From the NCBI GenBank assembly GCA_003165235.1, contig PLSV01000306.1, positions 1 to 33,131 of the forward strand: a stretch of 33,131 nt of DNA, in the 5' to 3' direction. Made by a program: the position numbers and the translations under genes. Every line of letters begins with the position of its first letter. Position 1 is the stretch's first letter. The notes below the pieces were generated by a model. It saw nothing but the letters and a program-made list of their open reading frames with translations. It was not told the DNA's origin and did not search any database. The DNA comes from Syntrophobacteraceae bacterium (lineage in GTDB: Bacteria; Desulfobacterota; Syntrophobacteria; Syntrophobacterales; Syntrophobacteraceae). Positions 1-8,143 of this stretch are shown one piece after another.

Positions 1-76
1 CGCCGTCGCCACCGCCGCCGTCGCCACCGTCACCGCCGCCGCCGCCAAAGTCACCGCCGGCTAAGTCACCGACCTG
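1..76 (-). repeat. Gly/Asp-coding low-complexity triplet repeat
   Basis: The first 76 bases are near-perfect iterations of GCC/GTC-type triplets on the plus strand, read as GGC, GGT and GAC codons in the minus-strand DUF3300 gene. The tract continues beyond the window edge, so its full length cannot be given. It encodes a flexible Gly/Asp-rich tail and is likely to vary in length by slippage. Confidence 0.7.
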
Positions 77-760
77 CCCGCCCCAGCCTGCTCCAACGTC
101 TACAGCCCCAAAAAACCCGAGCGCTCCAACGTCAGCATCCATCACCGGGAAATCCGGGTAATAGGCGAGGGGAGGGTATTGAGGCCACCCCCAGGTCCCG
201 TAGACAATCTCTGGGTCGTAACGCGGCACATAGACAAATTGAGGATTAACCAGCTCAATTTCGATAGTATCTCCTGCGACAACCACCCGCTGTTCGGAAC
301 TCGTCTTGAGATAGCCCTTGGCATATGCTTGCGAGCGAAGTCTTTGAATCGACGCCATCACATCGTCTTCTTGAGCCGAGTAGGCTTCGCCCAACTTTTC
401 GGTCCACGCCGACTGCCCAACCATCATGTCGAGAATCTGTGGGAAAGGCGCCAGCGCCTTGACGCTCGAGTTCCAAGCCATTGTATCCATAGCGGCAGTG
501 AGCCGGGCCTTCGCAAGATTCGCGTTTCGCTTCACCCATCGGTCCGCTTCCGCAATCTGATCCGGGAAACTCGCGGCCGCCAGGATTTGATCTAGCAGCT
601 CGTTGGGATATAGCGCAATTGGGGCAAGCATTTGGTCAAGCTCAGCCCGGCTGAATGCCTTGCCTGAGGTGACTGTTTGCTTTGAAAGCGCTCCAAAGGG
701 GATCAGCATCACAATGAGTGACCCGATCAGGGATCGCTTAAGAAATCTATTTATCTTCAT
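1..760 (-). CDS. DUF3300-family exported protein, partial (C-terminus outside window)
   Basis: This gene reads leftward from an ATG at 758-760 and is still open at base 1, giving at least 253 codons. A strong ribosome-binding site (AAAGGAGG, about 6 bases from the ATG) fixes the start. The N-terminus is a signal peptide (basic KINRFLKR, then a hydrophobic stretch to about residue 26). Residues about 40-185 carry the DUF3300 pattern: LDQMLAPIALYPNELLDQIL, a WVKRN segment, W-x-SVKALAPFPQIL, and RYDPEIVYGTW. From about residue 225 the chain becomes a run of Gly and Asp encoded by GGC/GGT/GAC codons, ending in low-complexity sequence at the window edge. DUF3300 proteins are exported proteins without a settled function, and Gly-rich tails are common in them. 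The gene is divergent from the sensor kinase at 1168. Family assignment is from recognised motifs; function is unknown. Confidence 0.87.
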   Translation of the reverse strand, partial: MKINRFLKRSLIGSLIVMLIPFGALSKQTVTSGKAFSRAELDQMLAPIALYPNELLDQILAAASFPDQIAEADRWVKRNANLAKARLTAAMDTMAWNSSVKALAPFPQILDMMVGQSAWTEKLGEAYSAQEDDVMASIQRLRSQAYAKGYLKTSSEQRVVVAGDTIEIELVNPQFVYVPRYDPEIVYGTWGWPQYPPLAYYPDFPVMDADVGALGFFGAVDVGAGWGGQVGDLAGGDFGGGGGDGGDGGGGDG

Positions 761-1110
761 GATCTGCCTCCTTTCGGTTGTACATCCAATACATAATTTT
801 AAACGTAAGTATGCGGTCATGCACAGACAACTCGGATGAGCTATAAATTCCAATCTCGATTCCAGACAGCATTTATAGGACCGTTGTGATGGGCGGCAGC
901 GATGCGGAGGAAGGCATGCCGGCAACCGGGGTTCTCAGGCAAAGTGAAGTGAGGGGCGACTTTTTCTGCGTCGAGAATGGGGTCGATCATTTCTCGAATT
1001 CCTCAATTCCTCAATCTCTGAATTCAACAGCATTGCCCTCTATTGTCATTTTTCGCTTTTCTGCGCTTTTCCAATGATTTACTATTACTGGCATTTAGGA
1101 GTCTGATGCA
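761..1110. other. Intergenic region between divergent DUF3300 and kinase genes
   Basis: No gene is supported here. The only open frame (886-1077) lacks a ribosome-binding site and recognisable protein features. The stretch around 995-1027 contains two copies of AATTCCTCAA; a similar AATTCCTCAA-rich stretch occurs at 13560-13590 in another gap, so it may be decayed dispersed repeat material. No confident promoter could be placed. Confidence 0.5.
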
Positions 1111-1161
1111 CGAGCCCGGCCGGGTGCTCGATCTCCACACCTCGCGGAGGGTGGATTTTTT
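1111..1161 (+). promoter_or_regulatory. Two-hairpin leader with terminator-like stem before the kinase start
   Basis: Two hairpins lie directly before the kinase ATG at 1168. The first (1111-1130) pairs CGAGC-CC with GG-(GT)-GCTCG around a GGCC loop. The second (1134-1155) pairs TCCAC-a-CCTC with GAGG-GTGGA around a GCG loop and is followed at once by six T residues (1156-1161), the form of an intrinsic terminator. No plus-strand gene precedes it that would need terminating, and the only purine-rich candidate ribosome-binding sequence (GGAGGGTGG) lies inside the second stem. The sequence therefore suggests attenuation or translational masking of the operon. The regulatory role is inference. 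Confidence 0.5.
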
Positions 1162-1167
1162 ACGCCG

Positions 1168-2619
1168 ATGAAGATAAAATTTGGAATACTGGTCAAGCTT
1201 TTTTGCTGGTATCTTTTAGCCTGTCTTATTTTCTACGGGACCATTCTTTTTCTTTTTGTCCACATTCAGGAACTCGGCAAAATCTCAGAGAATATCGTCA
1301 ATCGAAAATACCGCATTGCAACCGCGTCCAAGAAGATGATAGACACGCTTTGGTGGATGGCGGAGAATCAAAAAAAATACGACCTTTTGCAAAAAGAAGA
1401 GTATAAAGAATACTTTGCAACCGGCCAGAAAGATTACGAAACTAACCTGTTCGAAATCCTTTGGCTCGGTGGGGGCGGAAGTGATGATAATCCCTGGGAC
1501 GGTCTTTACCGGGAATACCAGGAGCAGTTCACATCCGGCAAGCAACAGGCCGATGCGGAACATTCGGACGTCCCCTGGCTCAAGGAAGAGCTGATAAACG
1601 AATGGGTCGAGAAGATACAGAAGGCCAGGGCGGCCAACGAACAACAGATCGAAAGGATGGTCAAAAATCTCAACGCGCAGGGTCGAACAGCGATGGAGTG
1701 GGGGGTTGTCGGCGTTTCGGCCTCTCTGTTGGTCGGACTGTTCGGGGTCATTGGTTTCAGTTTCGGGATGATCCGCCCGCTCCGCGAGTTGAGGAGGGGG
1801 ATCAAGTCCATGTCTCGCTCAGGGCTTACTGACCCCATCCGAATTTATTCAAACGACGAATTCGGCGAGCTAGCGGGCGCTTTCAACGACATGGCCACCC
1901 GGCTCACGGAAGAAGAGCGCATGAGGTCGGATTTCATATCGATGCTCAGCCACGAAATCCGAACGCCTCTGACCTCCATCCGCGAATCGGTGAATTTGAT
2001 TGCCGAAGAGGTCATGGGGGACATAAATGAAAAGCAGAGGCGGTTTCTGCTGATAGCCAGCCGTGAATTGGAGCGCATTACGACGCTGCTCAACCATCTC
2101 ATGCAGATATCACGTTTGGAGGCAGGAGCGGTCGAAATCCGTCCGCATGAGATCGATCTTGGCGAATTCGTCCAGGGCGCCATATCGCGATTGATTCCAG
2201 CCGCCGAGGCGAAGGATATCTCGATCCATTCGGAAATCGAATCCGGAATATCGGGATTTTACTGTGATCCGGATAATTTGCAGCAGGTTTTGCTCAATCT
2301 GATCGGAAATGCTATAAAGTTCTCGCCGCACGGGAGCGCAATTCTGGTTTTTGTAAGGAAGGACGACTCGGTAAAAGCCCCCCATCTGGCGTTCTCGGTC
2401 ACAGACGCAGGGCCGGGGGTTCCTGATGCTGAGCAAGCTCTTGTCTTTCATAAGTATTACAGGGCATCCGGTGTTCGGGACGAGGTTGACGGAGTTGGCC
2501 TTGGGCTGAGCATTTCCAAGTACATCGTCGAGGCGCACGGAGGCGAAATTGGCATTCGCAGCAAACCGGGCGAGGGCAGCACCTTCAGTTTCACCCTTCC
2601 TTTAAATCGGAAAGAATGA
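1168..2619 (+). CDS. Membrane sensor histidine kinase (HAMP-HisKA-HATPase), GlrK/QseE-like arrangement
   Basis: A 483-residue two-component sensor kinase. Transmembrane segments at about 8-32 and 177-201 enclose a charged, probably helical periplasmic sensor region (about 33-176). A HAMP linker follows (about 202-255), then the dimerisation and phosphoacceptor region with H262 in SMLSHEIRTPLTSI, then the ATPase domain: N box at about 370-386 (LQQVLLNLIGNAIKFS), G1 at 413-418 (DAGPGV) and G2 at 442-447 (GVGLGL). All catalytic motifs are intact. It is first in a tight operon: the next gene starts 3 bases after its stop, and a sigma54-type regulator follows. The gene order resembles glrK-qseG-glrR of enterobacteria, where the kinase responds to envelope conditions; the stimulus here is unknown. 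The ATG is poorly placed for a ribosome-binding site and follows the leader hairpins described separately. Confidence 0.93.
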   Translation: MKIKFGILVKLFCWYLLACLIFYGTILFLFVHIQELGKISENIVNRKYRIATASKKMIDTLWWMAENQKKYDLLQKEEYKEYFATGQKDYETNLFEILWLGGGGSDDNPWDGLYREYQEQFTSGKQQADAEHSDVPWLKEELINEWVEKIQKARAANEQQIERMVKNLNAQGRTAMEWGVVGVSASLLVGLFGVIGFSFGMIRPLRELRRGIKSMSRSGLTDPIRIYSNDEFGELAGAFNDMATRLTEEERMRSDFISMLSHEIRTPLTSIRESVNLIAEEVMGDINEKQRRFLLIASRELERITTLLNHLMQISRLEAGAVEIRPHEIDLGEFVQGAISRLIPAAEAKDISIHSEIESGISGFYCDPDNLQQVLLNLIGNAIKFSPHGSAILVFVRKDDSVKAPHLAFSVTDAGPGVPDAEQALVFHKYYRASGVRDEVDGVGLGLSISKYIVEAHGGEIGIRSKPGEGSTFSFTLPLNRKE

Positions 2620-2622
2620 ACG

Positions 2623-3264
2623 ATGGTTCTGAGGTTGCGGATTCAGCGGAAATTTTTTTGGCTCGTCATGTTTCTTTTGCTTTCCGGGTCTTCTGCATTC
2701 TCGTTGGCTGCCGAAGAAAAATCGACCGGCGCTGAGTCTATTCGGCGTGATGTCGAGCAGGAAGCCTTGGCGGACGCGATGAACGCCTTCAACGCGGGCG
2801 ACTTCAAGAGGGCGAAAATCGGGTTCCAGGTGCTGAACGAAAGTTCGCGATATCCCGAAATCAGCCGCCAGGCCCTCTTTGGGCTTTCATCAGTCGATCT
2901 TGTCCTAGCCAATACCGCAGAGGAATATGAGGATGCGATATCAAGCTGGAAAAAATGGAGCTCGCAGGTTAATTTCTCGCAGGGGTGTGAGGACCCGAGA
3001 ATGATTACCCCCTTCCTGCTGCGGCTCCAGTCCTCAATCAAGGGCGCTGGCGGAAGCCCATCGGCAGGCAAAAGCCGCAGAACCGCTAAAGACAAAAACA
3101 TAGATTCCAAAGTGATTCTCCAGACAAAGGAGAAGGAGATGCAGACTCTCAGAGCCAGGCTGGAGCTGCGCGAGCGTGAAATCCGGCGGTTGCGCCACCA
3201 GCTTGAATCTATCGAGGAGATACACCGCAAATATCAGGAGAAGAAGCAGGAAGCCACCCAGTGA
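2623..3264 (+). CDS. Exported coiled-coil protein between kinase and regulator (QseG-like position)
   Basis: A 213-residue protein of unknown exact function. The first 30 residues form a signal peptide (basic start, hydrophobic FFWLVMFLLLSGSSAF, then LAAEE). No lipobox cysteine is visible, so unlike E. coli QseG it is probably a soluble or tethered periplasmic protein. Residues about 40-110 are helical with repeat-like spacing (NAFNAGDFKRAKIGFQVL resembles a TPR-type helix pair), and residues about 165-210 form a highly charged heptad region (KEMQTLRARLELREREIRRL) predicted to be a coiled coil. It starts 3 bases after the kinase stop and ends just before the response regulator, so translational coupling is likely. 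By position it is a candidate accessory protein of the kinase; this is inference from synteny. Confidence 0.75.
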   Translation: MVLRLRIQRKFFWLVMFLLLSGSSAFSLAAEEKSTGAESIRRDVEQEALADAMNAFNAGDFKRAKIGFQVLNESSRYPEISRQALFGLSSVDLVLANTAEEYEDAISSWKKWSSQVNFSQGCEDPRMITPFLLRLQSSIKGAGGSPSAGKSRRTAKDKNIDSKVILQTKEKEMQTLRARLELREREIRRLRHQLESIEEIHRKYQEKKQEATQ

Positions 3265-3268
3265 TCTC

Positions 3269-4669
3269 ATGTATCCGGAGATGAAGTTGTCCACCAAACC
3301 AATAATTCTTGTAGTTGATGATGACCTGAATATCCTGGCTGTTCTGGAAGCCAGGCTTTCCTCGATCGACTACCGGGTCCTGACCGCATCAGGGGCCGAG
3401 GAAGCCATTGAACTGCTGAAAAACAGGCCCGTAGACCTGATGATCACTGACGTAAAGATGCCGGGTATGGGAGGCATGGACCTCTTTTCCGCCGCCCATG
3501 AGATTCGACCGGGGCTTCCCGTAATGTTTCTGACAGCCTATGGGACAATCCCGGATGCGGTGAAGGCCCTTAAAGCGGGGGCCTTTGATTACCTGACAAA
3601 ACCCTTCAATGGACGCGAACTGATCTCGAAAGTCCAGGAAGTGCTCAAGAACAGCGCGCCAAAACCAACACCCGACGCGCTCCCTCCATTGAACGAGTCG
3701 CTCTGGGGCGGGAAAAGCCCGGCAATGCGCGAATTGTACGATCTGGTTGACCGCATTGCCAGAAGCGATGTGAACGTATTGCTCCTTGGCGAGAGCGGGG
3801 TGGGCAAGGAGCGAGTCGCGCGCCTCCTGCACCAGCGGGGCCACCGCCGCGAGCAGCCCTTTATTGTTGTGGACTGCGGCTCCACTCCGAGCGGATTGCT
3901 GGAAAGTGAGCTTTTCGGGCACGTTCGTGGCGCCTTTACCCACGCGATCAAGGATAAAAAAGGACTCATCGAGGCGGCTGACAAAGGCACTCTTTTTCTC
4001 GATGAGATTGGAAATATTTCCCATGACATGCAGGTGAGGCTCCTGAGGTTCCTGGAAGACAGGAAAATCAGGAGGATCGGAGAAATTAGAGAAATCCCGG
4101 TAAATTGTCGGGTAATTTCGGCAACCAACGTCATCCTCTCCGAGGAGGTCGCCGCAGGGAATTTCCGCCAGGACCTCTACTACCGGCTTCGCGTAGTGAC
4201 CCTGAAGATTCCGCCCCTGCGGGAACGACGCGAGGATATACCCATCCTTGCGCAGCAGTTTGTGGAAAACTTCTGCAAAAACCAGAACCTACCGCTGGTC
4301 AAGCTGCCTGCCGAAACGATCAAATGGCTTTGCGAATATCCCTGGCCGGGAAATGTGAGAGAACTCAAAAACGCCTTGGAGGGCGGAGTGGTCCTGTGTA
4401 GCGATGGGACCCTGCACAAAAGCGACCTTAGCCTTTCCGGACTCCCCGATGCTCCGCAGAAGTCCCCGGCGGCTTCAGGCGATACTTCCTCGCTGTCTCT
4501 TGACCAAAGCGAACGAAACGCGATTTTGCGGGCTTTGCAGCAGGCGGGCTACGTTCAGAAGGAAGCCGCTCATCTTCTGGGAATAAGCCGAAGGGCTATC
4601 CACTACAAGATCAAAAAGTACGGAATCGATTGCGGAAAGCGCTCGAGCGCCGGCCATGAGGGTGATTGA
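3269..4669 (+). CDS. Sigma54-dependent NtrC/GlrR-type response regulator with GAFTHA motif
   Basis: A 466-residue enhancer-binding response regulator. The receiver domain (about 10-125) has the acidic pocket VVDDD and phospho-acceptor D61 in ITDVKMPG, then the switch threonine (FLTAYG) and lysine (LTKPF). The AAA+ domain (about 145-370) has Walker A GESGVGKE at 164-171 and Walker B LFLDEIG near 232-238. The loop that contacts sigma54, normally GAFTGA, reads GAFTHA at 211-216. The C-terminus carries a Fis-type helix-turn-helix (about 423-455, AAHLLGISRRAIHYKIKKYGI). Two starts are possible: ATG at 3269, and ATG at 3281 directly after GGAG. The reading frame can be extended upstream to 3176, but that would overlap the preceding gene by about 90 bases. 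It is the output partner of the kinase at 1168. Target promoters are unknown, and no clear -24/-12 site was found nearby. Confidence 0.92.
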   Translation: MYPEMKLSTKPIILVVDDDLNILAVLEARLSSIDYRVLTASGAEEAIELLKNRPVDLMITDVKMPGMGGMDLFSAAHEIRPGLPVMFLTAYGTIPDAVKALKAGAFDYLTKPFNGRELISKVQEVLKNSAPKPTPDALPPLNESLWGGKSPAMRELYDLVDRIARSDVNVLLLGESGVGKERVARLLHQRGHRREQPFIVVDCGSTPSGLLESELFGHVRGAFTHAIKDKKGLIEAADKGTLFLDEIGNISHDMQVRLLRFLEDRKIRRIGEIREIPVNCRVISATNVILSEEVAAGNFRQDLYYRLRVVTLKIPPLRERREDIPILAQQFVENFCKNQNLPLVKLPAETIKWLCEYPWPGNVRELKNALEGGVVLCSDGTLHKSDLSLSGLPDAPQKSPAASGDTSSLSLDQSERNAILRALQQAGYVQKEAAHLLGISRRAIHYKIKKYGIDCGKRSSAGHEGD

Positions 4670-4759
4670 TCTCCCTACAAAAATATTGAATCCTCAAAGG
4701 CCTTATGCTACAAACGAAAAAGCGCTCTTTTACACATCCACATATTTGGAGTGATGCTG

Positions 4760-4957
4760 ATGAACTGGGCATGGTGCTTTGGAATGATAGTTCTTTCGGG
4801 AGTTCCTGGGATTATTGGCGGCGGAATTACTTATGGACTGACGGGAAACTGGACTGCAGTCATTGTCTGGGAAGCCATCCTCTTTTGTCTGCTGGTTGCA
4901 GTTCTCATAAAGGGCGGGAAAGCCGGCTCAAACCATCATCAGGTTGCGGTTCACTGA
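4760..4957 (+). CDS. Small membrane protein, two predicted helices
   Basis: A 65-residue protein, almost entirely hydrophobic in two blocks: about 5-25 (FGMIVLSGVPGIIGGGITYG) and 32-50 (TAVIVWEAILFCLLVAVLI), with a short polar tail. The ATG at 4760 is favoured because GGAG lies 8 bases upstream; in-frame alternatives at 4751 (GTG) and 4754 (ATG) are too close to it. Its stop overlaps the start of the next gene as TGATG, so the two are probably translationally coupled. No family is recognised. The length, hydrophobic pattern and coupling support a real gene. Confidence 0.6.
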   Translation: MNWAWCFGMIVLSGVPGIIGGGITYGLTGNWTAVIVWEAILFCLLVAVLIKGGKAGSNHHQVAVH

Positions 4958-5160
4958 TGGAATGCAGGAAAGAACAAAACAGCGGCAAATGTGCGTGCAC
5001 CTATAGTGGATGCCCCAGGTCGGGTGTGTGCTGCGAGTGTATTGAGCACCACCTGAAGAGCAGGCAACTCCCAGGATGTTGCTTCCCCCCGGATGCTGAA
5101 AGAACCTATGATCGTTCGTTCGATCATTTCGCCCGGCTGGTCGCGGCGAGAAAAGTCTAA
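4957..5160 (+). CDS. Small cysteine-rich protein, DUF6485-like
   Basis: A 67-residue protein with nine cysteines, mostly in the first 42 residues: C3, then CACTYSGCPRSGVCCEC and, after a histidine pair, CC at 41-42. The second half reads FPPDAERTYDRSFDHFARLV. This matches my recollection of the DUF6485 family: short proteins starting MEC(K/R)KE with C-x-C-x-Y and CCEC blocks and a C-terminal ERTYDRS segment. The cysteines could bind a metal or an iron-sulfur cluster, but no function is established. The ATG overlaps the stop of the upstream small membrane protein. The frame is open further upstream to 4705, but the conserved part begins at this ATG. The family match is from memory. Confidence 0.78.
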   Translation: MECRKEQNSGKCACTYSGCPRSGVCCECIEHHLKSRQLPGCCFPPDAERTYDRSFDHFARLVAARKV

Positions 5161-5190
5161 TCTCCGGAAAATCCCCTTAGAGCCTTGCGA

Positions 5191-6333
5191 ATGAAGCCTG
5201 AGCGGGAAAACTTCAGTTTATTTCTCACCCTGGCTTTTCTGGCCGCTATCGCCTTTTGCCTGCCCCAAACTTTCTCTCCGGCCGCAGATTACCCACCTGT
5301 CTCCAGCTCCTGCAACCTTAGATTTCCGTTGGATCATGCTTCGCACCCGGACTACCGCGTCGAGTGGTGGTATTACACGGGCAATCTGCTCTCCGATGAT
5401 GGCGTCCGGTACGGCTTTGATCTCACCTTTTTCCGGATTCGCTCAGTCCCGGTCCAAGCAGAGAAACTGAGGTCCCGAAAGCCGTCAGCGTGGCGCACCG
5501 ATCAGGTGTTTGCTGTCCACGCCGCCCTTTCGGATATTTCATCCAATGCATTCCTGCATTCTGAAAATATGTCCAGGGCCGCTCTGCAACTTGCCGGCGC
5601 CAGAGGAAGAGAGGGTCGATTCGAAGTTTTTGTGAACGGCTGTGAGGCGGTAATCGCGCCTGGACTTCATCATCTTTCGGCAAAAGCGGCCGATTTTTCG
5701 TTCACCCTCGATCTTGTTCCTCGCAAAGACCCCGTCGTGCACGGAGAGTCGGGCTTGAGCCGAAAGGGGGAAGGGCACGGGGAGGCCAGTTGTTATTACT
5801 CGATTTCCCGCCTGGAAGCGACCGGTGCCGTCACCGTTGCCGGGCGGAAAAAGCCGGTGCACGGGACCGCGTGGATGGACCACGAATTTATGAACGACCC
5901 TCTTGGTCCAGGATTGGCCGGTTGGGACTGGTTCAGCCTGCAATTATCGGACGGAAGCGATCTAATGATCTATCTGATACGCGAAAAAAACGGCGAGTAC
6001 AGCCCGGTATCGAGCGGGACATTCGTGGACAGCGAAGGAAAATCCACCCGGCTTTCTTCCAAAGACTTTCGGGTGCGGGTTCTCGGCGCCTGGAAAAGTC
6101 CTCATTCGGGCGCACGCTATCCGGCTTTATGGCTGCTGGAGGTAATTACGCTCGACCTGCGGATAAGAATTGTTCCCAATATGGCCGATCAGGAGATGCA
6201 AACCCCCGGCAGCACGCGTGTAACCTACTGGGAAGGAAGTGTGAGAGCTGAAGGCTCCGGGGCGCAGGGGCGGGCCGTGACGGCGGAAGGCTACGTCGAG
6301 TTGACCGGGTATGCCGGCCCTGTAGAGTTCTGA
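5191..6333 (+). CDS. Exported lipocalin-like protein of the CrtC/AttH (carotenoid 1,2-hydratase-like) family
   Basis: A 380-residue protein with an N-terminal signal or anchor (hydrophobic FLTLAFLAAIAFCLPQTF, about 10-28). Family signatures include FPLDHASHPDYRVEWWYYTG at about 45-65, the GFDLTFFR strand, VHAALSDIS, and GTAWMDHEF with GWDWFSLQL near 225-250. Members form two lipocalin-like barrels; CrtC hydrates carotenoids, while many bacterial AttH-like members have no proven substrate. No carotenoid genes lie nearby, so a CrtC function should not be assumed; a periplasmic lipid- or pigment-binding role is plausible. ATG 5191 is chosen over an in-frame TTG at 5185; neither has a strong ribosome-binding site. 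The gene is convergent with cimA, 18 bases from its stop. Confidence 0.83.
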   Translation: MKPERENFSLFLTLAFLAAIAFCLPQTFSPAADYPPVSSSCNLRFPLDHASHPDYRVEWWYYTGNLLSDDGVRYGFDLTFFRIRSVPVQAEKLRSRKPSAWRTDQVFAVHAALSDISSNAFLHSENMSRAALQLAGARGREGRFEVFVNGCEAVIAPGLHHLSAKAADFSFTLDLVPRKDPVVHGESGLSRKGEGHGEASCYYSISRLEATGAVTVAGRKKPVHGTAWMDHEFMNDPLGPGLAGWDWFSLQLSDGSDLMIYLIREKNGEYSPVSSGTFVDSEGKSTRLSSKDFRVRVLGAWKSPHSGARYPALWLLEVITLDLRIRIVPNMADQEMQTPGSTRVTYWEGSVRAEGSGAQGRAVTAEGYVELTGYAGPVEF

Positions 6334-6364
6334 GGCTAAGACGCCGGCGCCTCAACGCGTTTTT
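6332..6364 (+). terminator. Weak candidate terminator between convergent CrtC-like gene and cimA
   Basis: GAGGC at 6332-6336 can pair with GCCTC at 6349-6353, with a GCCGGC inner palindrome in the loop, and TTTTT follows at 6360-6364. The T run is separated from the stem by six bases and lies within the last codons of cimA, so this is a weak call for the plus-strand gene ending at 6333. Confidence 0.3.
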
Positions 6365-7962
6365 CTTCTCTCTACTGACTTTTCGGCGCCGTTGTCTTTC
6401 TCTGCTTTGTACATCTTGTAGTTGATACTGTCCACGAGGGCCTGCCAGCTTGCTTCGATGATGTCGTGGGAAACGCCGACCGTACCCCATTGGTCTTGTC
6501 CGTCAGTGGATTCGATGAGCACGCGCACCTTTGACCCGGTGCCGGCAAGGCTTGGCAGCACGCGCACTTTATAGTCAATGAGCTCCATGTTTTTCAGCTC
6601 GGGATAGAATTTTTCGAGAGACTTTCGCAAAGCTTTGTCCAGGGCGTTCACCGGGCCGTTGCCAAGGGCGGCGGTATGTTCGAGCTGGCCCCCCACCTGA
6701 ATCTGGATGGTCGCCTCGGCCACAGGGTCCTTATTTTCGCTAAGCTTCTGGTCGATTACGCGGAAGCTGACAAGCTCGAAATATTTCTTGCTCTTACCCA
6801 TCGTCCTGTTGATAAGAAGCTCAAAACTCGCTTCCGCCGCTTCGAACTGAAATCCCTGGTTTTCGAGGTCCTTTAGCTCTTCGAGCACCTGCATGGCCAC
6901 CGGGTCGCTCTTTGAAAACTTCAGGCCGAATTCCTCGGCTTTTCGCTTTACGGCGGTGCGCCCGGAAAGATCCGAGACCAGGATCCTGCGTTTGTTGCCA
7001 ACCAGTCCGGGGTCGATGTGCTCGTATGTCTTCGGGTTTTTTTCGACTGCGCTGATATGAATGCCCCCTTTGTGCGCAAAGGCGCTTCGGCCGACAAATG
7101 GCTGATAGGGGTTTGAAGGGATGTTCGCCAACTCCAGAATGAACCGGCTCACCTGCCGCAATCTCTTAAGGTTCTCCGGCCCAAGGCAGGCATATCCCAT
7201 TTTCAGGCAAAGGTTAGCCATTATGGAGCAAAGGTCTGCGTTCCCACACCTTTCTCCGACCCCGTTGATCGTTCCCTGGACCTGCATGGCGCCCATCTCG
7301 ACGGCTGTCAGGGAGTTTGCGACGGCAAGGTCCGAGTCATTGTGAGCGTGAATACCGAATGGAATACCGGGAAATTTCTCCTTGACGGCATTTATGCCCT
7401 TCTGGATTTGACTGGGCAGAGACCCTCCGTTGGTGTCGCACAGGATCGCGCACTCAGCTCCGGCCTCCATCGCCTTGCCAACAGTGGCCAGCGCGTATTG
7501 CGGGTCGGCGTTAAATCCATCAAAGAAATGTTCCGCGTCGTAAAAGACGGTTTTCCCCTGCTGCCGCATAAATTTAATGCTCTCGGAAATGAGATCGAGG
7601 TTGCGGTCGAGGGTCGTGCGCAGCGCGTCTTTTACATGCACCGTCCAGCTCTTTCCGAATATCGTAACCAGTTCGGTATTTGCTTCGAGCAGGGCCTTGA
7701 GGTTGGGATCGGAAGCTGCGGTCGAACCCGGATGGTGAGTTGAGCCGAAAGCTGCGATTCTGGCCTGTTTTAGCTGATAGTTCCGGATTTCCCGGAAAAA
7801 CTCCGCATCCTTAGGATTTGATCCCGGCCAGCCTCCCTCAATATAATGTATGCCGATATCATCGAGCTTGAGAGCTATGCGGACCTTATCTTCCGCCGAA
7901 AAACAAAAATCTTCGGCCTGCGTGCCGTCACGGAGCGTGCTATCGTAGATTTTCACTTCCAT
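6352..7962 (-). CDS. cimA: (R)-citramalate synthase
   Basis: A 536-residue member of the isopropylmalate/citramalate synthase family. CimA condenses pyruvate with acetyl-CoA to (R)-citramalate, the first step of the threonine-independent isoleucine route. The TIM-barrel catalytic motif STLRDGTQ lies at residues 8-15 with R11 and D12; other markers are the metal-ligand motif [23 protein letters not shown], and [11 protein letters not shown] after the barrel. A regulatory LeuA dimer domain fills about residues 385-520 ([31 protein letters not shown]). Length and domain order match the long CimA type of Geobacter and relatives, not LeuA. A GGGAGAA sequence precedes the ATG at a suitable distance. 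It lies 181 bases downstream of lysC on the same strand, so the pair probably serves branched-chain and aspartate-family amino acid synthesis together. Confidence 0.93.
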   Translation of the reverse strand: MEVKIYDSTLRDGTQAEDFCFSAEDKVRIALKLDDIGIHYIEGGWPGSNPKDAEFFREIRNYQLKQARIAAFGSTHHPGSTAASDPNLKALLEANTELVTIFGKSWTVHVKDALRTTLDRNLDLISESIKFMRQQGKTVFYDAEHFFDGFNADPQYALATVGKAMEAGAECAILCDTNGGSLPSQIQKGINAVKEKFPGIPFGIHAHNDSDLAVANSLTAVEMGAMQVQGTINGVGERCGNADLCSIMANLCLKMGYACLGPENLKRLRQVSRFILELANIPSNPYQPFVGRSAFAHKGGIHISAVEKNPKTYEHIDPGLVGNKRRILVSDLSGRTAVKRKAEEFGLKFSKSDPVAMQVLEELKDLENQGFQFEAAEASFELLINRTMGKSKKYFELVSFRVIDQKLSENKDPVAEATIQIQVGGQLEHTAALGNGPVNALDKALRKSLEKFYPELKNMELIDYKVRVLPSLAGTGSKVRVLIESTDGQDQWGTVGVSHDIIEASWQALVDSINYKMYKAEKDNGAEKSVERRKTR

Positions 7963-8143
7963 CGCCGATTCTCCCGACTAATTTGCTCATTTTTACAATC
8001 CCCGCAATTCATTGCGGTCGTGAGGCTGGAGGCCCAGCAAAAGTTTGAAAACCGGGGCGGAGATCGAGGGGAAGTGTTTGCGCTAAACGTTGAGCCGTCT
8101 ACCGGGGAATGCGACAGGGGCTTCGAACAGGCATATTTCCGGC

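Noticed and set aside
179-595. 138-codon plus-strand frame at the left end
   Set aside because: The opposite strand carries a better gene with a strong ribosome-binding site, signal peptide and DUF3300 motifs that runs off the window edge.
995-1027. AATTCCTCAA repeats here and at 13560-13590 as a CRISPR or direct-repeat array
   Set aside because: Only two to three short imperfect units occur at each place, with no regular spacers; this looks like decayed simple repeat DNA.
4670-4759. AAAAGCGCTCTTTT near 4718-4732 as a terminator of the regulator gene
   Set aside because: The stem is too short and A/T-rich, with no stable GC core.
5191-6333. Carotenoid 1,2-hydratase as a specific function
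   Set aside because: No carotenoid genes are nearby, and the AttH/CrtC family has many members with other or unknown roles.
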